From: Acidobacteriaceae bacterium
GTDB lineage: Bacteria; Acidobacteriota; Terriglobia; Terriglobales; Acidobacteriaceae
Length of the DNA: 63,994 nt
Direction: 5' to 3'
NCBI GenBank assembly: GCA_003138975.1
Contig: PLHQ01000095.1
Span: 2,256-66,249, forward strand
The position numbers and the translations under genes are program-made. Below the pieces are notes generated by a model. It did not search any database and had not been told where the DNA came from. It saw only the letters and a program-made list of their open reading frames with translations. Positions 1 to 8,208 of the stretch are shown one piece after another. Position 1 is the first letter of the stretch. Each line of letters opens with the position of its first letter.

Positions 1-180
1 ACATAATCGTCCGGGCCTTTGCCGATGATGCACGCCGTCAACAGAGTGGCTAATTCGTCCGTCATCGGCGCGATTCGTGCTTCATCGTTTTTTGTTGTGC
101 CTGCGTCTAGCTGGATCACGCGGGACGCTAGATCCACCTGTCGAACGCGCATGTTGAGCAATTCGCCTTTCCGGAAAGCG
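1..180 (-). pseudogene. Tyrosine recombinase (phage integrase) fragment, runs off the left edge
   Basis: Reading the minus strand leftward from about 180 gives an open frame that looks like the catalytic domain of a phage-type integrase: FRKGELLNMRVRQVDL, then TTKNDEARIAPMTDEL, then a GKGPDDYV-like stretch at the window edge. The FRKGE box corresponds to the region of the first catalytic Arg in this family. Nothing recognisable precedes it, since the reading is interrupted at about 180 where an opposed integrase fragment begins, so the N-terminal DNA-binding part is lost. The remaining catalytic residues (HxxR and Tyr) would lie left of the window and cannot be seen. Interpreted as a remnant of a mobile element. 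Confidence 0.6.
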
Positions 181-186
181 AAGGTA

Positions 187-480
187 TACGGCGGTTTCCG
201 ACCGGAGGAAGTTTTCAGGATGAGATGGGAAGACGTGAATTTCCGTCCGGCAGGAAAGGCGCTTTACGGTTACGTTCACGTTCCCATCGGAAAGACAAAG
301 TGCGCTCGCCGCAATGTGTCCATGACGGCGCGGGTCAAGGCGCTCTTGGAGATGCGCCACGCAGGACAAGGGCAGCCGTCAGAAGGCTGGGTCTTTCCCG
401 CGGCCACCAAAAGCGGGCGCGTCGAGTCGTTAAAGAGTCAACATCGAAAAGCGCTCAAACTCTCCAACCCAAACAGGGAT
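187..480 (+). pseudogene. Tyrosine recombinase fragment (second, opposed)
   Basis: The plus-strand frame from 187 reads GGFRPEEVFRMRWEDVNF, then GKTKCARRNVSMTARVKAL, EGWVFPA and SLKSQHRKALKLS. This is the middle of the catalytic domain of a site-specific tyrosine recombinase: the FRPEE box holds the first catalytic Arg and GKTK the conserved Lys. The N-terminal domain is missing and the HxxR and Tyr parts never appear; after about 480 the frame loses similarity and runs across an opposed small ORF. The frame stays open to 876, but its later part is not convincing protein. It is a different integrase lineage from the fragment to its left, so two elements have decayed here. Confidence 0.65.
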
Positions 481-495
481 TCGTGGCGCGGTGAA

Positions 496-666
496 CTAGC
501 TCTCGCTAACATCCCAGTCATCCCTATGAGATTCGATAAACTGCGTCATTGCTTTGAGCGCACCTTCAAAGCAAGCCAGGTAATGCTTGTTGCCTCTGGC
601 TTCATCCGCGAGCTCGCGCTCCAGCTTGGGAAGCAGTGTTTCATTGATGAAGTCCCGCGCAGACAT
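496..666 (-). CDS. Small hypothetical protein (56 aa)
   Basis: A 56-codon minus-strand ORF begins MSARDFINETLLPKLEREL and ends with DDWDVSES before a TAG. A GGAGA ribosome-binding site lies about 5 nt upstream of the ATG. The protein is acidic and probably all-helical, with no membrane segment or Cys motif. I do not recognise a family. It lies between integrase debris and a toxin-antitoxin pair, so it is probably accessory DNA. The good ribosome-binding site and reasonable composition favour a real gene, but it could be the leftover end of something larger. Confidence 0.45.
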   Translation of the reverse strand: MSARDFINETLLPKLERELADEARGNKHYLACFEGALKAMTQFIESHRDDWDVSES

Positions 667-783
667 TCAATCTCTCCTGTGGCCTCTACCCACCCATACC
701 GCACAAAAATACCCCTGTCATGCAAAACCTCAGCCCTCAAGAGAAGGGGAGGGAGCCTGGGAATGCGGGGGCGCTCAACGTCA

Positions 784-823
784 TTGACTGCCCTTCTGGG
801 AAACTGTACAGTTCATGTAACTG
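784..823 (+). promoter_or_regulatory. Promoter and operator of the toxin-antitoxin pair
   Basis: TTGACT (784-789) and TACAGT (807-812) are separated by 17 nt and form a good sigma-70-type promoter. A perfect inverted repeat CAGTT-N5-AACTG (809-823) overlaps the -10 element. Phd/YefM antitoxins normally repress their own operon by binding such palindromes, so this is the likely autoregulatory operator. The GGAG ribosome-binding site of the antitoxin follows at 828-831. Confidence 0.5.
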
Positions 824-836
824 AAATGGAGAGTTT

Positions 837-1142
837 ATGTCCACCACGACAACCACGGGGAAGAATGGCACGATAGTGGTTTCTGCCTTGCGTGCCCGCG
901 CAAATTTCGGAAAGCTCCTAAATCGTGTGGATGATGAGCGCCGGTCGCTCATCATCGAAAAGCGGGGTACGCCCAAAGCGGTGCTGCTCAGTATCCGCGA
1001 TTACGTTAAATTGGCGGCACCGGAGCCCGAAGTTTTGAGAATTCTTGGTGACGAGTCCGAGGAGAATGGAACCAATACCCTTACGTCACGCCAGATCGAC
1101 CAGATAGTTAAGGCAACAAGAGCGCAAAAGAAGAAGCACTGA
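837..1142 (+). CDS. Type II antitoxin, Phd/YefM family
   Basis: A 101-residue protein with the Phd/YefM fold: the segment VVSALRARANFGKLLNRV, followed by LIIEKRGTPKAVLLSIRDY, is the N-terminal DNA-binding and dimerisation half that recognises the operon operator. The charged C-terminal tail (about residues 65-101, ending KATRAQKKKH) would wrap the toxin. Its stop codon overlaps the start of the PIN-domain gene by one base (TGATG), so the two are translationally coupled, as is usual for toxin-antitoxin modules. Start ATG 837 has a GGAG site 5 nt upstream. The promoter just upstream carries a palindrome over its -10 box. Confidence 0.85.
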   Translation: MSTTTTTGKNGTIVVSALRARANFGKLLNRVDDERRSLIIEKRGTPKAVLLSIRDYVKLAAPEPEVLRILGDESEENGTNTLTSRQIDQIVKATRAQKKKH

Positions 1143-1564
1143 TGCTTCCGCTCCGTCTCGTCATTGATACCAACGTACTGGTTTCGGCTGCCATCAACCC
1201 CGCAGGCCTTCAGCGCACCGTCTTGCTGCTTGCCATCACCAAACCGGCCCGCTTGTATGTCTCTCCGCCTATCCTAGAAGAATACAGCGAAGTGCTTGCA
1301 CGCTCGGAGCTGCGAATTCGCAAAGGGCCTCGGCAGCAATTGTTGCAGCTCATCAAGAACCACAGTTATACTGTCGCCCCTACACGGCGCCTTGAAGTCA
1401 CGCGTGATCCCGATGACAATGTATTCGTGGAATGCGCCGATGCGGCCCGCGCGGACTATCTGGTGACGGGCAATCAGAAGCATTTCCCCAAATTCTGGAA
1501 AAAAACCAAGATTATAACGCCCCGCGAGTTTATCGGGCTTGTGGCGCCTCATTTGATTAAATGA
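1142..1564 (+). CDS. PIN-domain toxin (ribonuclease) of a type II toxin-antitoxin system
   Basis: A 140-residue PIN-domain protein of the 'putative toxin-antitoxin system toxin component, PIN family' group. The acidic metal-binding residues are visible: LVIDTNVLVSAAI at the N terminus, a Glu in PPILEEYSEVLAR, and TRDPDDNVFVECADAARADYLVTGN near the C terminus, with Asp and Glu in the expected spacing. Members cleave RNA with Mg2+ or Mn2+. It is coupled to the Phd-type antitoxin upstream by a one-base overlap. All key residues are present, so it looks intact and probably active, unlike the surrounding decayed mobile genes. Confidence 0.85.
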   Translation: MLPLRLVIDTNVLVSAAINPAGLQRTVLLLAITKPARLYVSPPILEEYSEVLARSELRIRKGPRQQLLQLIKNHSYTVAPTRRLEVTRDPDDNVFVECADAARADYLVTGNQKHFPKFWKKTKIITPREFIGLVAPHLIK

Positions 1565-1705
1565 GGAAATGCCTAGAGCACATGACGTTCAATGCTTGGC
1601 GCTAGACTACGACTTCAGATTTTGCACTGACAGCCCCAATCTGATCTGATGACCTTTTCGCATTGGCTAAAGACGCCTATCTGGAAGTTGTTGAAGAGAG
1701 CGACT

Positions 1706-2077
1706 ATGCCGATGGTCAATAACGAAGCTTTTTCCCGTGTACTCATCGACAAAGCCCTTGAAGCAAGCGGCTGGACTTTGACAGATCCGCGACAGGTCCA
1801 TTTGGAATACAGCACGCCGAATGGACGCGTGGACTACCTTCTGAAGGATGCTTTGGGCCGCGTTTTATGCGTGCTCGAAGCCAAGCGTGAAGACCTCGAT
1901 CCCTACGACGCCAAGGAGCAGGCGCGCGGTTATGCAGAGAATCTGAACGCCCCGCTTGTCATCCTGTCCAATGGGCGCGAACACTGGTTTTGGAATTATG
2001 AGCGAGCCGATCAGCAGGACGCCTACCGTATCGAACGGCTTCCTTCTCGGAACGACCTGGAACGTGTTGTTTCCTAA
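1706..2077 (+). pseudogene. Type I restriction enzyme HsdR, N-terminal fragment
   Basis: The 123 residues from ATG 1706 match the N-terminal nuclease domain (HSDR_N) of type I restriction R subunits: FSRVLIDKALEASGWTL, then GRVDYLLKDALGRVLCVLEAKR, where the Asp and the ExK pair are the PD-(D/E)xK catalytic residues, then EQARGYAENLNAPLVILSNG. A full HsdR has about 800-1100 residues with a helicase motor; here the frame stops at 2077 and no helicase follows. No hsdM or hsdS is present. It is a truncated relic, although a stand-alone nuclease-like protein cannot be fully excluded. The frame is open upstream to 1649. Confidence 0.7.
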
Positions 2078-2251
2078 TCGACCTCGGAAACTATCCCGGA
2101 CGTCTTTTCTTACTTCGAACTCACAAATGCCTTGCATTGATTTGTAGTCCACTAAGAGTTGCAGTTGCCGCGCCCACCTCTCGCCCAGCCATCCTCGATA
2201 CCTGCCTGCGGTCTGCGCTAATTTAGTGATGCGCGGCTCCTCTCGAGGTTT

Positions 2252-2276
2252 TACAATTGTGTTGGTGATTGGGGAG
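2252..2276 (+). promoter_or_regulatory. Putative -10 box and ribosome-binding site for the hydrogenase operon
   Basis: TACAAT at 2252-2257 matches the -10 consensus in five of six bases, but no convincing -35 box stands 16-18 nt upstream, which would fit an activator-dependent promoter. GGGGAG at 2271-2276 is a strong Shine-Dalgarno sequence 8 nt before GTG 2285. The rest of 2078-2251 shows no gene. Confidence 0.3.
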
Positions 2277-2284
2277 TTGTGCGA

Positions 2285-3433
2285 GTGGCTATGCATGCAC
2301 CAGCACTTCTGACGCTCGATCAGCTTGCAAGGCTCGTCCCCGCCCTGCACAGTCGTGGGTACCAGGTCGTTGGACCGACCGTGCGCGACGGAGCGATCGT
2401 CTACGACGTGCTGGAAGGTATCTCTGACCTTCCGGTGGGCTGGACGGATGAACAGGAAGCTGGACGCTACCGCCTGCGCCGCCGCAACGATGATGCGCTG
2501 TTCGGCTATGTCGTTGGTCCTCAAAGCTGGAAAAAGTACGTACACCCTGCCGAAGTTCGTCTGCTGACCGCGGAGCGTAGCGGCCATACCTTTCGCATCT
2601 TGAACAATGATCCTTCTCCGCCTCGGCGTGCCTTTCTGGGGGTTCGAGCCTGTGAACTAGCCGCCATCGCCGTGCAGGATCGCGTCCTGCAGGGCGATCG
2701 CTATCGAGACCCCATCTATGCAGCACGCCGCGAGGGAATTTTTATCGTGGCGGTGAATTGCACGCAAGCGGCGCCAACTTGCTTTTGCACATCCATGGGC
2801 ACTGGACCGCGAGTACGAGGAGCCTACGATCTGGCTCTCACGGAACTGGTCGGTCCGGGCAAGCATGAATTCGTAATCGAGGCAGGCAGTGATGCAGGCG
2901 CCGAGGTGTTGGCGGAATTGGCGCCATCGGCGCCTTCTGAAGCGGTCTGTCAGGAAGCCGAAGCCGCGGTAGAGCGCGCCGCCTCCCAGATTCAGCGCCG
3001 CATGGACACAACCGGCATTCGGGACTTGCTCTACACCAACTTCGATCATCCCCGCTGGGACAACGTCGCCCAGCGCTGCCTCACTTGCGCCAATTGCACC
3101 ATGGTCTGTCCGACCTGCTTCTGCACGACCGTGGAGGATGTTAGCGATGTCACCGGCATGCACGCCGAGCGCTGGCGCAAATGGGACTCCTGTTTCACGC
3201 AGAATTTTTCTTACATCCACGGTGGTAACATTCGCAGTTCCGCCAAGTCGCGGTACCGGCAGTGGATGACCCACAAGCTCGCCTCCTGGATCGACCAGTT
3301 TGGCAGTTCTGGCTGCGTCGGATGCGGCCGCTGCATCACCTGGTGCCCGGTGGGCATTGATATTACCGAGGAGGTTCGCGCCATCCGGGAATCGCCGGCC
3401 TCCTCCAAGGAAAGCAGCCATGGAAACCCTTGA
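2285..3433 (+). CDS. hydB: Group 3b [NiFe] hydrogenase, Fe-S (beta) subunit
   Basis: A 382-residue electron-transfer subunit of a cytosolic NADP-linked hydrogenase/sulfhydrogenase. The C-terminal third carries two ferredoxin-type [4Fe-4S] motifs: [14 protein letters not shown] (about residue 270) and [12 protein letters not shown] (about residue 350). A further Cys group, [13 protein letters not shown], near residue 165 is typical of the HydB/AsrA family. It should pass electrons between the small-subunit clusters and the flavin subunit. GTG 2285 is preferred because GGGGAG lies 8 nt upstream; GTG 2279 and ATG 2291 are alternatives. The last 14 bases overlap the next gene, so translation is probably coupled. 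First gene of the operon. Confidence 0.85.
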   Translation: MAMHAPALLTLDQLARLVPALHSRGYQVVGPTVRDGAIVYDVLEGISDLPVGWTDEQEAGRYRLRRRNDDALFGYVVGPQSWKKYVHPAEVRLLTAERSGHTFRILNNDPSPPRRAFLGVRACELAAIAVQDRVLQGDRYRDPIYAARREGIFIVAVNCTQAAPTCFCTSMGTGPRVRGAYDLALTELVGPGKHEFVIEAGSDAGAEVLAELAPSAPSEAVCQEAEAAVERAASQIQRRMDTTGIRDLLYTNFDHPRWDNVAQRCLTCANCTMVCPTCFCTTVEDVSDVTGMHAERWRKWDSCFTQNFSYIHGGNIRSSAKSRYRQWMTHKLASWIDQFGSSGCVGCGRCITWCPVGIDITEEVRAIRESPASSKESSHGNP

Positions 3434-3881
3434 ACGCATCATCGCCGACCATCCTTTCTTCGCCGGTCTCGAGTCGTATTACACAAACCTGCTAACCGGG
3501 TGCGCGTCCAACGTGCGGTTTGAGAAGGGCACCTACATCTTCAGGGAGGGCGAGGAAGCCAACGAGTTCTACCTGATCCGGGCCGGCAAGGTGGCAGTAG
3601 AGATCTTTGCGCCCCAACGCAAGCCGATCATGCTGGCCACCGTTGCCGAGGGAGAGGTCCTGGGCTGGTCGTGGTTGCTGCCGCCCTACCAGTGGAGGTT
3701 TCACGCGCATGCCATCGAAACCGTGCGTGCGATCGCCCTTGACGGCAAGTGTCTGCGCACGAAGTGCGAGCAGAACCACGATCTCGGTTACGAGATCTTG
3801 AAACGCTTTGCTCAGATCATGGAACAGAGGTTGGAGGCGACGCGTTTCCAGTTGCTGGATGTTTACGCGGTTGGGAAATGA
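3420..3881 (+). CDS. Cyclic-nucleotide-binding-fold protein embedded in the hydrogenase operon
   Basis: A 153-residue protein made of a single cNMP-binding domain ([20 protein letters not shown], then GKVAVEIFA and [14 protein letters not shown]) plus a C-terminal helix. It has no helix-turn-helix, so it is not a Crp/Fnr transcription factor. In the phosphate-binding cassette the usual Gly-Glu is replaced by Gly-Trp (LGWSWLLPP), although the following Arg (QWRF) is kept, so canonical cAMP binding is doubtful. The gene overlaps hydB by 14 bases and the flavin-subunit gene by 4 bases (ATGA). This points to stoichiometric production with the enzyme and a regulatory or structural role. Similar proteins are known beside group 3b hydrogenase genes; their function is unclear. 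Confidence 0.85.
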   Translation: METLERIIADHPFFAGLESYYTNLLTGCASNVRFEKGTYIFREGEEANEFYLIRAGKVAVEIFAPQRKPIMLATVAEGEVLGWSWLLPPYQWRFHAHAIETVRAIALDGKCLRTKCEQNHDLGYEILKRFAQIMEQRLEATRFQLLDVYAVGK

Positions 3882-4726
3882 CGATGGCCACAGCAACCAC
3901 GACCGATCCCATGCTCCCGCAGCCGTATTCGGTGCGGCAAGTGGTCAAGGAGACTGCCGATACTTTTACCCTGACCTTGGAGCCGTCGAACGGAGCGGGC
4001 GGGAACCGGTTCCAGCCGGGACAGTTCAGCATGCTGTGGGTGTTTGGCGTCGGTGAGTTGCCAATTTCTATCAGCGGTGACCCGGCTGAGCGTAACCGGC
4101 TGGCGTACACCGTGCGCTCCGTCGGTCAGGCTACCCACGCGCTCGTGAGTCGCGAGGTGGGCGGAGCGGTTGGAGTCCGAGGTCCATTTGGGACCGGTTG
4201 GCCCGTGGAGAAAGCCGAGGGCCGGGACGTTCTTGTGGTTGCGGGTGGAATCGGTTTGGCTCCGCTGCGCCCGGTGATCTACGAGGTTCTCCATCACCGC
4301 GAAAAGTACGGGCGGCTAGTGGTCCTTTATGGTGCGCGCAGTCCCCGCGAATTGCTCTATCGTAAGGAGCTGGCTGCCTGGGCCCGGCAGCATGAGACGC
4401 AAGTGTTGTCGACCGTTGACTATGGCGGGTTGAGCTGGCGCGGTCAGGTGGGCGTGGTTACGACGCTGTTCAAGTATGCGCGCCTGCAACCTGAGCGTTC
4501 GCTGGCCTTCGCCTGCGGACCCGAGATCATGATGCGCTTTGTTGCCCGCGATCTGGAAACTCGCGGACTCGCCCGGGAGAATATCTACCTTTCCATGGAA
4601 CGAAACATGAAGTGCGCGCTCGGTTTCTGCGGACACTGTCAGTATGGCCCGCACTTCATTTGCAAAGACGGCCCCATCTTTCGCTATGACCAGATGCGGC
4701 CGCTATTGGAAAAATATGAGCTCTAA
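3878..4726 (+). CDS. hydG: Group 3b [NiFe] hydrogenase, FAD/NAD(P)-binding (gamma) subunit
   Basis: A 282-residue ferredoxin-NADP reductase-type subunit. The N-terminal half is the FAD barrel ([20 protein letters not shown], then [10 protein letters not shown]). The middle is the nucleotide-binding fold ([20 protein letters not shown]). The C terminus has a four-Cys cluster motif, [17 protein letters not shown], expected to bind [2Fe-2S]. It should exchange electrons with NADP(H) and pass them to the Fe-S subunit. The start ATG 3878 overlaps the preceding stop in ATGA; ATG 3884 is possible. The C terminus overlaps the small-subunit gene by 11 bases. Related proteins are the DHODH electron-transfer and sulfite reductase B subunits, but the neighbours settle the assignment. 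Confidence 0.87.
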   Translation: MTMATATTTDPMLPQPYSVRQVVKETADTFTLTLEPSNGAGGNRFQPGQFSMLWVFGVGELPISISGDPAERNRLAYTVRSVGQATHALVSREVGGAVGVRGPFGTGWPVEKAEGRDVLVVAGGIGLAPLRPVIYEVLHHREKYGRLVVLYGARSPRELLYRKELAAWARQHETQVLSTVDYGGLSWRGQVGVVTTLFKYARLQPERSLAFACGPEIMMRFVARDLETRGLARENIYLSMERNMKCALGFCGHCQYGPHFICKDGPIFRYDQMRPLLEKYEL

Positions 4727-5504
4727 AGTCAGACGCAAGCCACGGATTGCAGTCTTCAAGTTTGCTTCCTGCGACGGTTGTCAGTTGAGTCTGCTCGACG
4801 CTGAAGATGAACTGCTGGGCATAGCGGGAGCCCTCGACATTGCGTACTTTCCCGAGGCCTCCCGATCCATGGGCACGGGGCCTTATGAAATCGGATTGGT
4901 GGAAGGATCGATTACCACCCACCACGACGCCGAACGGATCCAGGAAGTTCGGCGGCAGTGCAAGACGCTGATCACGATTGGAGCCTGTGCTACCGCCGGT
5001 GGCATCCAGGCCCTGCGCAACTGGAAGGATGTGGATGAATTTATTCGGATAGTGTACGCCACCCCGAAATTCATCAATACGCTGAAACTCTCCACCCCCG
5101 TCGCCGAACATGTGCCCGTGGATTTCGAGCTGCGCGGCTGCCCCATCAACAAGCACCAGCTTATCGAGGTGATCACGGCCACGCTGGCCGGGCGCAAACC
5201 GAATGCCCCGACCTACAGTGTCTGTATGGAGTGCAAGCGCAAGGGCACCGTCTGCATTGCGGTGGCGCAAGGCGTCGCGTGCCTGGGACCGGTTACCCAA
5301 GCGGGTTGTGGCGCGCTGTGCCCAAGCTTTGACCGGGGGTGTTACGCCTGTTTCGGCCCCATGGAGAGCCCCAATACGGGGTCGCTTAGCAATCAGTTGC
5401 GCATTCTTGGCCAGAACAACGCGGAGATCACACGCGCCTTCCGCAGCTTCAATGCCTGGGCCTGGCAGTTCCGCAAGGCGAGCGAGGAAAGTGAGCGGAC
5501 GTGA
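4716..5504 (+). CDS. hydD: Group 3b [NiFe] hydrogenase, small (delta) subunit
   Basis: A 262-residue small subunit carrying the proximal Fe-S cluster. [10 protein letters not shown] (about residues 19-28) supplies the first two ligands, GACATAGG the third and [10 protein letters not shown] the fourth, as in [NiFe] hydrogenases and complex I NuoB-type proteins. The C-terminal third has further Cys groups ([11 protein letters not shown], then [18 protein letters not shown]) for two more clusters. There is no Tat signal or membrane anchor, so the enzyme is cytoplasmic, as in group 3. The start ATG 4716 lies inside the end of the upstream gene and the stop overlaps the GTG of the large subunit (GTGA). 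Confidence 0.9.
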   Translation: MSSKVRRKPRIAVFKFASCDGCQLSLLDAEDELLGIAGALDIAYFPEASRSMGTGPYEIGLVEGSITTHHDAERIQEVRRQCKTLITIGACATAGGIQALRNWKDVDEFIRIVYATPKFINTLKLSTPVAEHVPVDFELRGCPINKHQLIEVITATLAGRKPNAPTYSVCMECKRKGTVCIAVAQGVACLGPVTQAGCGALCPSFDRGCYACFGPMESPNTGSLSNQLRILGQNNAEITRAFRSFNAWAWQFRKASEESERT

Positions 5505-6799
5505 GCAAGCAACCAACTAGAACGATCAAGGTTGACACGTTGACGCGAGTCGAGGGCGAAGGTGCGCTTTACGTCAAGCTCAAGGGCGATCAGGTTCAGG
5601 ACGTAAAGCTGAAGATCTACGAACCTCCCCGCTTCTTCGAGGCCTTTCTCCGGGGCAGACACTTCTCTGAAGTCCCCGACATTGTGGCCCGCATCTGCGG
5701 AATTTGTCCCATCGCGTATCAGATGAGCGCGGTACACGCCATCGAGCGTGCTCTTGGTGTCGGAATCGAGCCATCCGTGCGGCTGCTGCGACGGCTGTTC
5801 TACTGCGGCGAATGGATTGAGAGCCATGCCCTCCACGTATACATGCTGCATGCCCCGGATTTCCTCGGCTATCCCGACGCCATTGCGATGGCACGGGACC
5901 ATCAAGCGATCGTGCAGCAGGGCCTACGCCTGAAAAAGGCCGGCAACCGGATAGTGGCCTTGATGGGTGGCCGAGAAATCCATCCGATTTCCACCGCCGT
6001 CGGCGGCTTTTACAAAGCACCCTCCAAGAGCGCACTCAAGGACCTGGTGGAAGAGCTCAAATGGGCTCTCGACGCCTCGCTCGCCACTGCCCGCTGGGTC
6101 TCAGGGCTCGACTTTCCGGATTTCGAGCAGGATTATGAATTTGTTTCCCTACGTCACCCAGGAGAGTATCCGTTCAACGAGGGCCGGATCGTATCCAATC
6201 GCGGGCTTGATACGGATGCGTCTGAGTATGAGGAGAATTTTACGGAGCAGCATGTGCAGCACTCGAATGCGCTGCATTCCGTCCTGCGCGGCCGCGATTC
6301 CTACATGGTCGGCCCTATGGCCCGCTTTAATCTGAACTTCGACAAACTGCCGGACGTGGCCCAACAGGCAGCGCGCGATTGTGGACTTCAGGTGCCGTGC
6401 CGCAATCCGTTCCGCAGCATCGTGGTGAGGGCAATCGAGCTGGTTTTTGCCTGCCATGAGGCACTGCGCGTGATCCGCGAATACGAGCCCCCTCCCGCAC
6501 CTCGCGCACCAGCTCTCGCGCAGGCCTCGACCGGGCAGGCCGCCACGGAAGCACCGCGGGGTCTTCTTTATCATCGCTATGTGCTCGATCAGAGCGGGCT
6601 CATTGTCTCTGCAAAGATTGTTCCGCCAACTTCGCAGAATCAGAAACGGATCGAGGAGGATCTCTGGCACTTTGTCAGCCAGGTTGCGACCCGGCCGGCC
6701 GAAGAGATCACCTGGAAGTGTGAGCAGGCGGTACGCAACTACGATCCCTGCATTTCTTGCGCGACCCATTTCCTCCGCCTGCATCTGGAGCGGGATTAG
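5501..6799 (+). CDS. hydA: Group 3b [NiFe] hydrogenase, large catalytic (alpha) subunit
   Basis: A 432-residue catalytic subunit binding the NiFe(CN)2CO centre. The N-terminal ligand motif [11 protein letters not shown] (about residues 64-74) and the C-terminal motif DPCISCATH are intact. Nine residues (FLRLHLERD) follow the terminal His, the short extension that a maturation protease removes after nickel insertion. The reaction is H2 + NADP+ to NADPH + H+ and back, with possible sulfur reduction. Start is GTG 5501, overlapping the upstream stop. The gene set and order (Fe-S, flavin, small, large) match group 3b. A proline- and alanine-rich stretch near residue 330 is a likely surface loop. 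hyp maturation genes are not in this window. Confidence 0.92.
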   Translation: MSKQPTRTIKVDTLTRVEGEGALYVKLKGDQVQDVKLKIYEPPRFFEAFLRGRHFSEVPDIVARICGICPIAYQMSAVHAIERALGVGIEPSVRLLRRLFYCGEWIESHALHVYMLHAPDFLGYPDAIAMARDHQAIVQQGLRLKKAGNRIVALMGGREIHPISTAVGGFYKAPSKSALKDLVEELKWALDASLATARWVSGLDFPDFEQDYEFVSLRHPGEYPFNEGRIVSNRGLDTDASEYEENFTEQHVQHSNALHSVLRGRDSYMVGPMARFNLNFDKLPDVAQQAARDCGLQVPCRNPFRSIVVRAIELVFACHEALRVIREYEPPPAPRAPALAQASTGQAATEAPRGLLYHRYVLDQSGLIVSAKIVPPTSQNQKRIEEDLWHFVSQVATRPAEEITWKCEQAVRNYDPCISCATHFLRLHLERD

Positions 6800-6801
6800 A
6801 C

Positions 6802-7317
6802 GTGGCCCTTCGCATCATTGGCTGCGGCAACTTCGATCGCGGAGACGACGCGGCTGGTCTCCTGGTCGTGCGCCGCCTGCGTGCCCTTTGTGTCGAAACC
6901 CTCGGCCTCGAAATCCCTGGTCTCGAAATAATGGAGCAAAGCGGCGAGACGTTCTCTTTGATGGATTGCTGGACCGGTTCTGAGCATGTCATTCTCGTGG
7001 ACGCCGCTGCCCCCAGCGGAACGCCCGGTCAAGTTCAAGTATGGAACGCCACCTCCGACGGGTTACCTGAAGATATTTTTCCCTGCTCCACGCATGCTTT
7101 CGGCGTGCGCGAAGCAGTCGAATTGGCGCGCGCCATGAACCATTTGCCGCAGACTCTGCTGATTTACGGCATTGAGGGCAAGCAGTTTTTCTTGGGTGCG
7201 CCACCCTCCCCGGAAGTCGAGCGCGCGGCGGTATTAGTGGCGGAGCGAATCATGATGCGGGTTTCCGACTCATTGGTCCAAACTCCACAAAGACCTCCGC
7301 GAGACATTTTCGGTTGA
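6802..7317 (+). CDS. Hydrogenase maturation protease (HybD/HycI family)
   Basis: A 171-residue endopeptidase that trims the C terminus of the large subunit after nickel insertion. IIGCGNFDRGDDAAGLLVVR at the N terminus is the family GN-x4-GDD-x2-G signature, in which the acidic residue senses nickel. ILVDAAAPSG and STHAFGVREAVELA hold the second Asp and the His ligand, and LLIYGIEGKQF is also typical. The start is taken as GTG 6802, two bases after the hydA stop; a longer in-frame start at 6757 would add residues overlapping hydA and is less likely. Placed directly behind hydA, it presumably acts on its DPCxxCxxH tail. It ends the operon. Confidence 0.88.
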   Translation: MALRIIGCGNFDRGDDAAGLLVVRRLRALCVETLGLEIPGLEIMEQSGETFSLMDCWTGSEHVILVDAAAPSGTPGQVQVWNATSDGLPEDIFPCSTHAFGVREAVELARAMNHLPQTLLIYGIEGKQFFLGAPPSPEVERAAVLVAERIMMRVSDSLVQTPQRPPRDIFG

Positions 7318-8056
7318 TCTGGACGGAGCGTAAACTTCAGTCTTTCACGCAGCGCGAGTGATCCGCTGAGTTCGGAGCCAGCGCAGACGGCAAGTACTTC
7401 TTTATGATGCAAGCGACGTTGCAGAACTCGCACGAGCTTAACCTGGTGTGAACCGGGCTTGGGAAGTGGCTTGACTGCCCGGAGGGGTTCAGATCGGCTC
7501 CAGCGTTTCAGAAGTGACAGCCGCCTTTGTGGCCACCCCAGCGACCGTGTATCGGAGCCCCTGCGACCCCCTGCGACCCCAGTGGACTGCCATTAAATGC
7601 CAGAACCCGTGGTAAACTTAGCCCGCAACATCTTCTCCATCAGCCGCCCTTGGCTATCGCCAAGGGTGCGACCGCAGGCAGTGCCCAAGAAACCACAATC
7701 TAACGTTTGCGGCTCTGCCGCGCCAGGCGTTCGTGGTGTTCCTGTCGGGTGACGATCATGGCGAAAATGCTACGCCCGCGTGTCACGGAAATCATGCCCG
7801 ACGCCTCGCAACAGCTCATCATCGAACATCACCGAATGCACTATCGGAAAAAAGGAAGATGCTGAAAACACTGATGGATAGCGGCTAAGAGAGTAGGCGC
7901 GGCGGATTTCTAATCCGGTGGTTGCAGGTTCGATTCCTGCCGCGCCCACCATAACGGTGGCCAGCGATCAGTGATTAGCGGCCAGCCATGCAACCGTGCA
8001 GCAGCCCATCCTCTTGAATCCCCGATCACTGATCGCTGTCCACTGGCTTTCGCGCG
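7318..8056. other. Non-coding region between hydrogenase operon and purA
   Basis: No convincing gene. The plus frame near 7378-7447 reads ADGKYFFMM and HELNLV before a TGA, faintly like the end of a TolB/PD40-type protein, perhaps a relic. Around 7557-7580 an 11-base unit (CCCTGCGACCC) is repeated in tandem. CCCTTGGC-TATC-GCCAAGGG (7647-7666) is a perfect 8-bp hairpin without a T-run. A tRNA-Arg remnant lies at 7895-7951. A perfect 14-bp inverted repeat, CAGCGATCAGTGAT (7962-7975) and its complement (8025-8038), follows it. Confidence 0.5.
7895..7951 (+). tRNA. tRNA-Arg(TCT) remnant lacking the normal 5' half
   Basis: The 3' part of a tRNA is clear: anticodon arm with loop TTTCTAA (anticodon TCT, 7909-7911), T stem GCAGG (7924-7928) and CCTGC (7936-7940) around TTCGATT, acceptor strand CGCGCCC (7941-7947), discriminator A and encoded CCA (7949-7951). 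The expected 5' acceptor GGGCGCG followed by a D arm is absent. Only AGGCGCG (7895-7901) stands directly before the anticodon stem, so a fold would have no D arm. Some D-loop-like sequence lies further upstream (7880-7893). The piece is probably a non-functional 3' duplicate or a decayed gene, as left at an integration site. An apparent minus-strand ORF across it is an artefact. Confidence 0.5.
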
Positions 8057-8086
8057 TTGCCATTTCACGAATGGGCGCGATAAGAT
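8057..8086 (+). promoter_or_regulatory. Putative purA promoter
   Basis: TTGCCA (8057-8062, five of six -35 bases) and TAAGAT (8081-8086) are 18 nt apart, about 125 nt upstream of the purA start. The leader between them and the gene holds no obvious riboswitch or terminator. Confidence 0.4.
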
Positions 8087-8208
8087 ACTTCGTACACATC
8101 TTCTCCGCTTTCATCCCAGTTAGCCTTTGAAGCATTGCCGCGGCAAGGCGTGTGCGACCCCGGTGCGGCGCAGCTATGCGCTCGCGAATCCCTGTGACGG
8201 AGTTGGCA

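Noticed and set aside
7770-7952. Minus-strand ORF containing GAAGIEPATTGLEIRRA
   Set aside because: This is the well-known artefact made by translating the complement of a tRNA; the DNA is the tRNA-Arg remnant.
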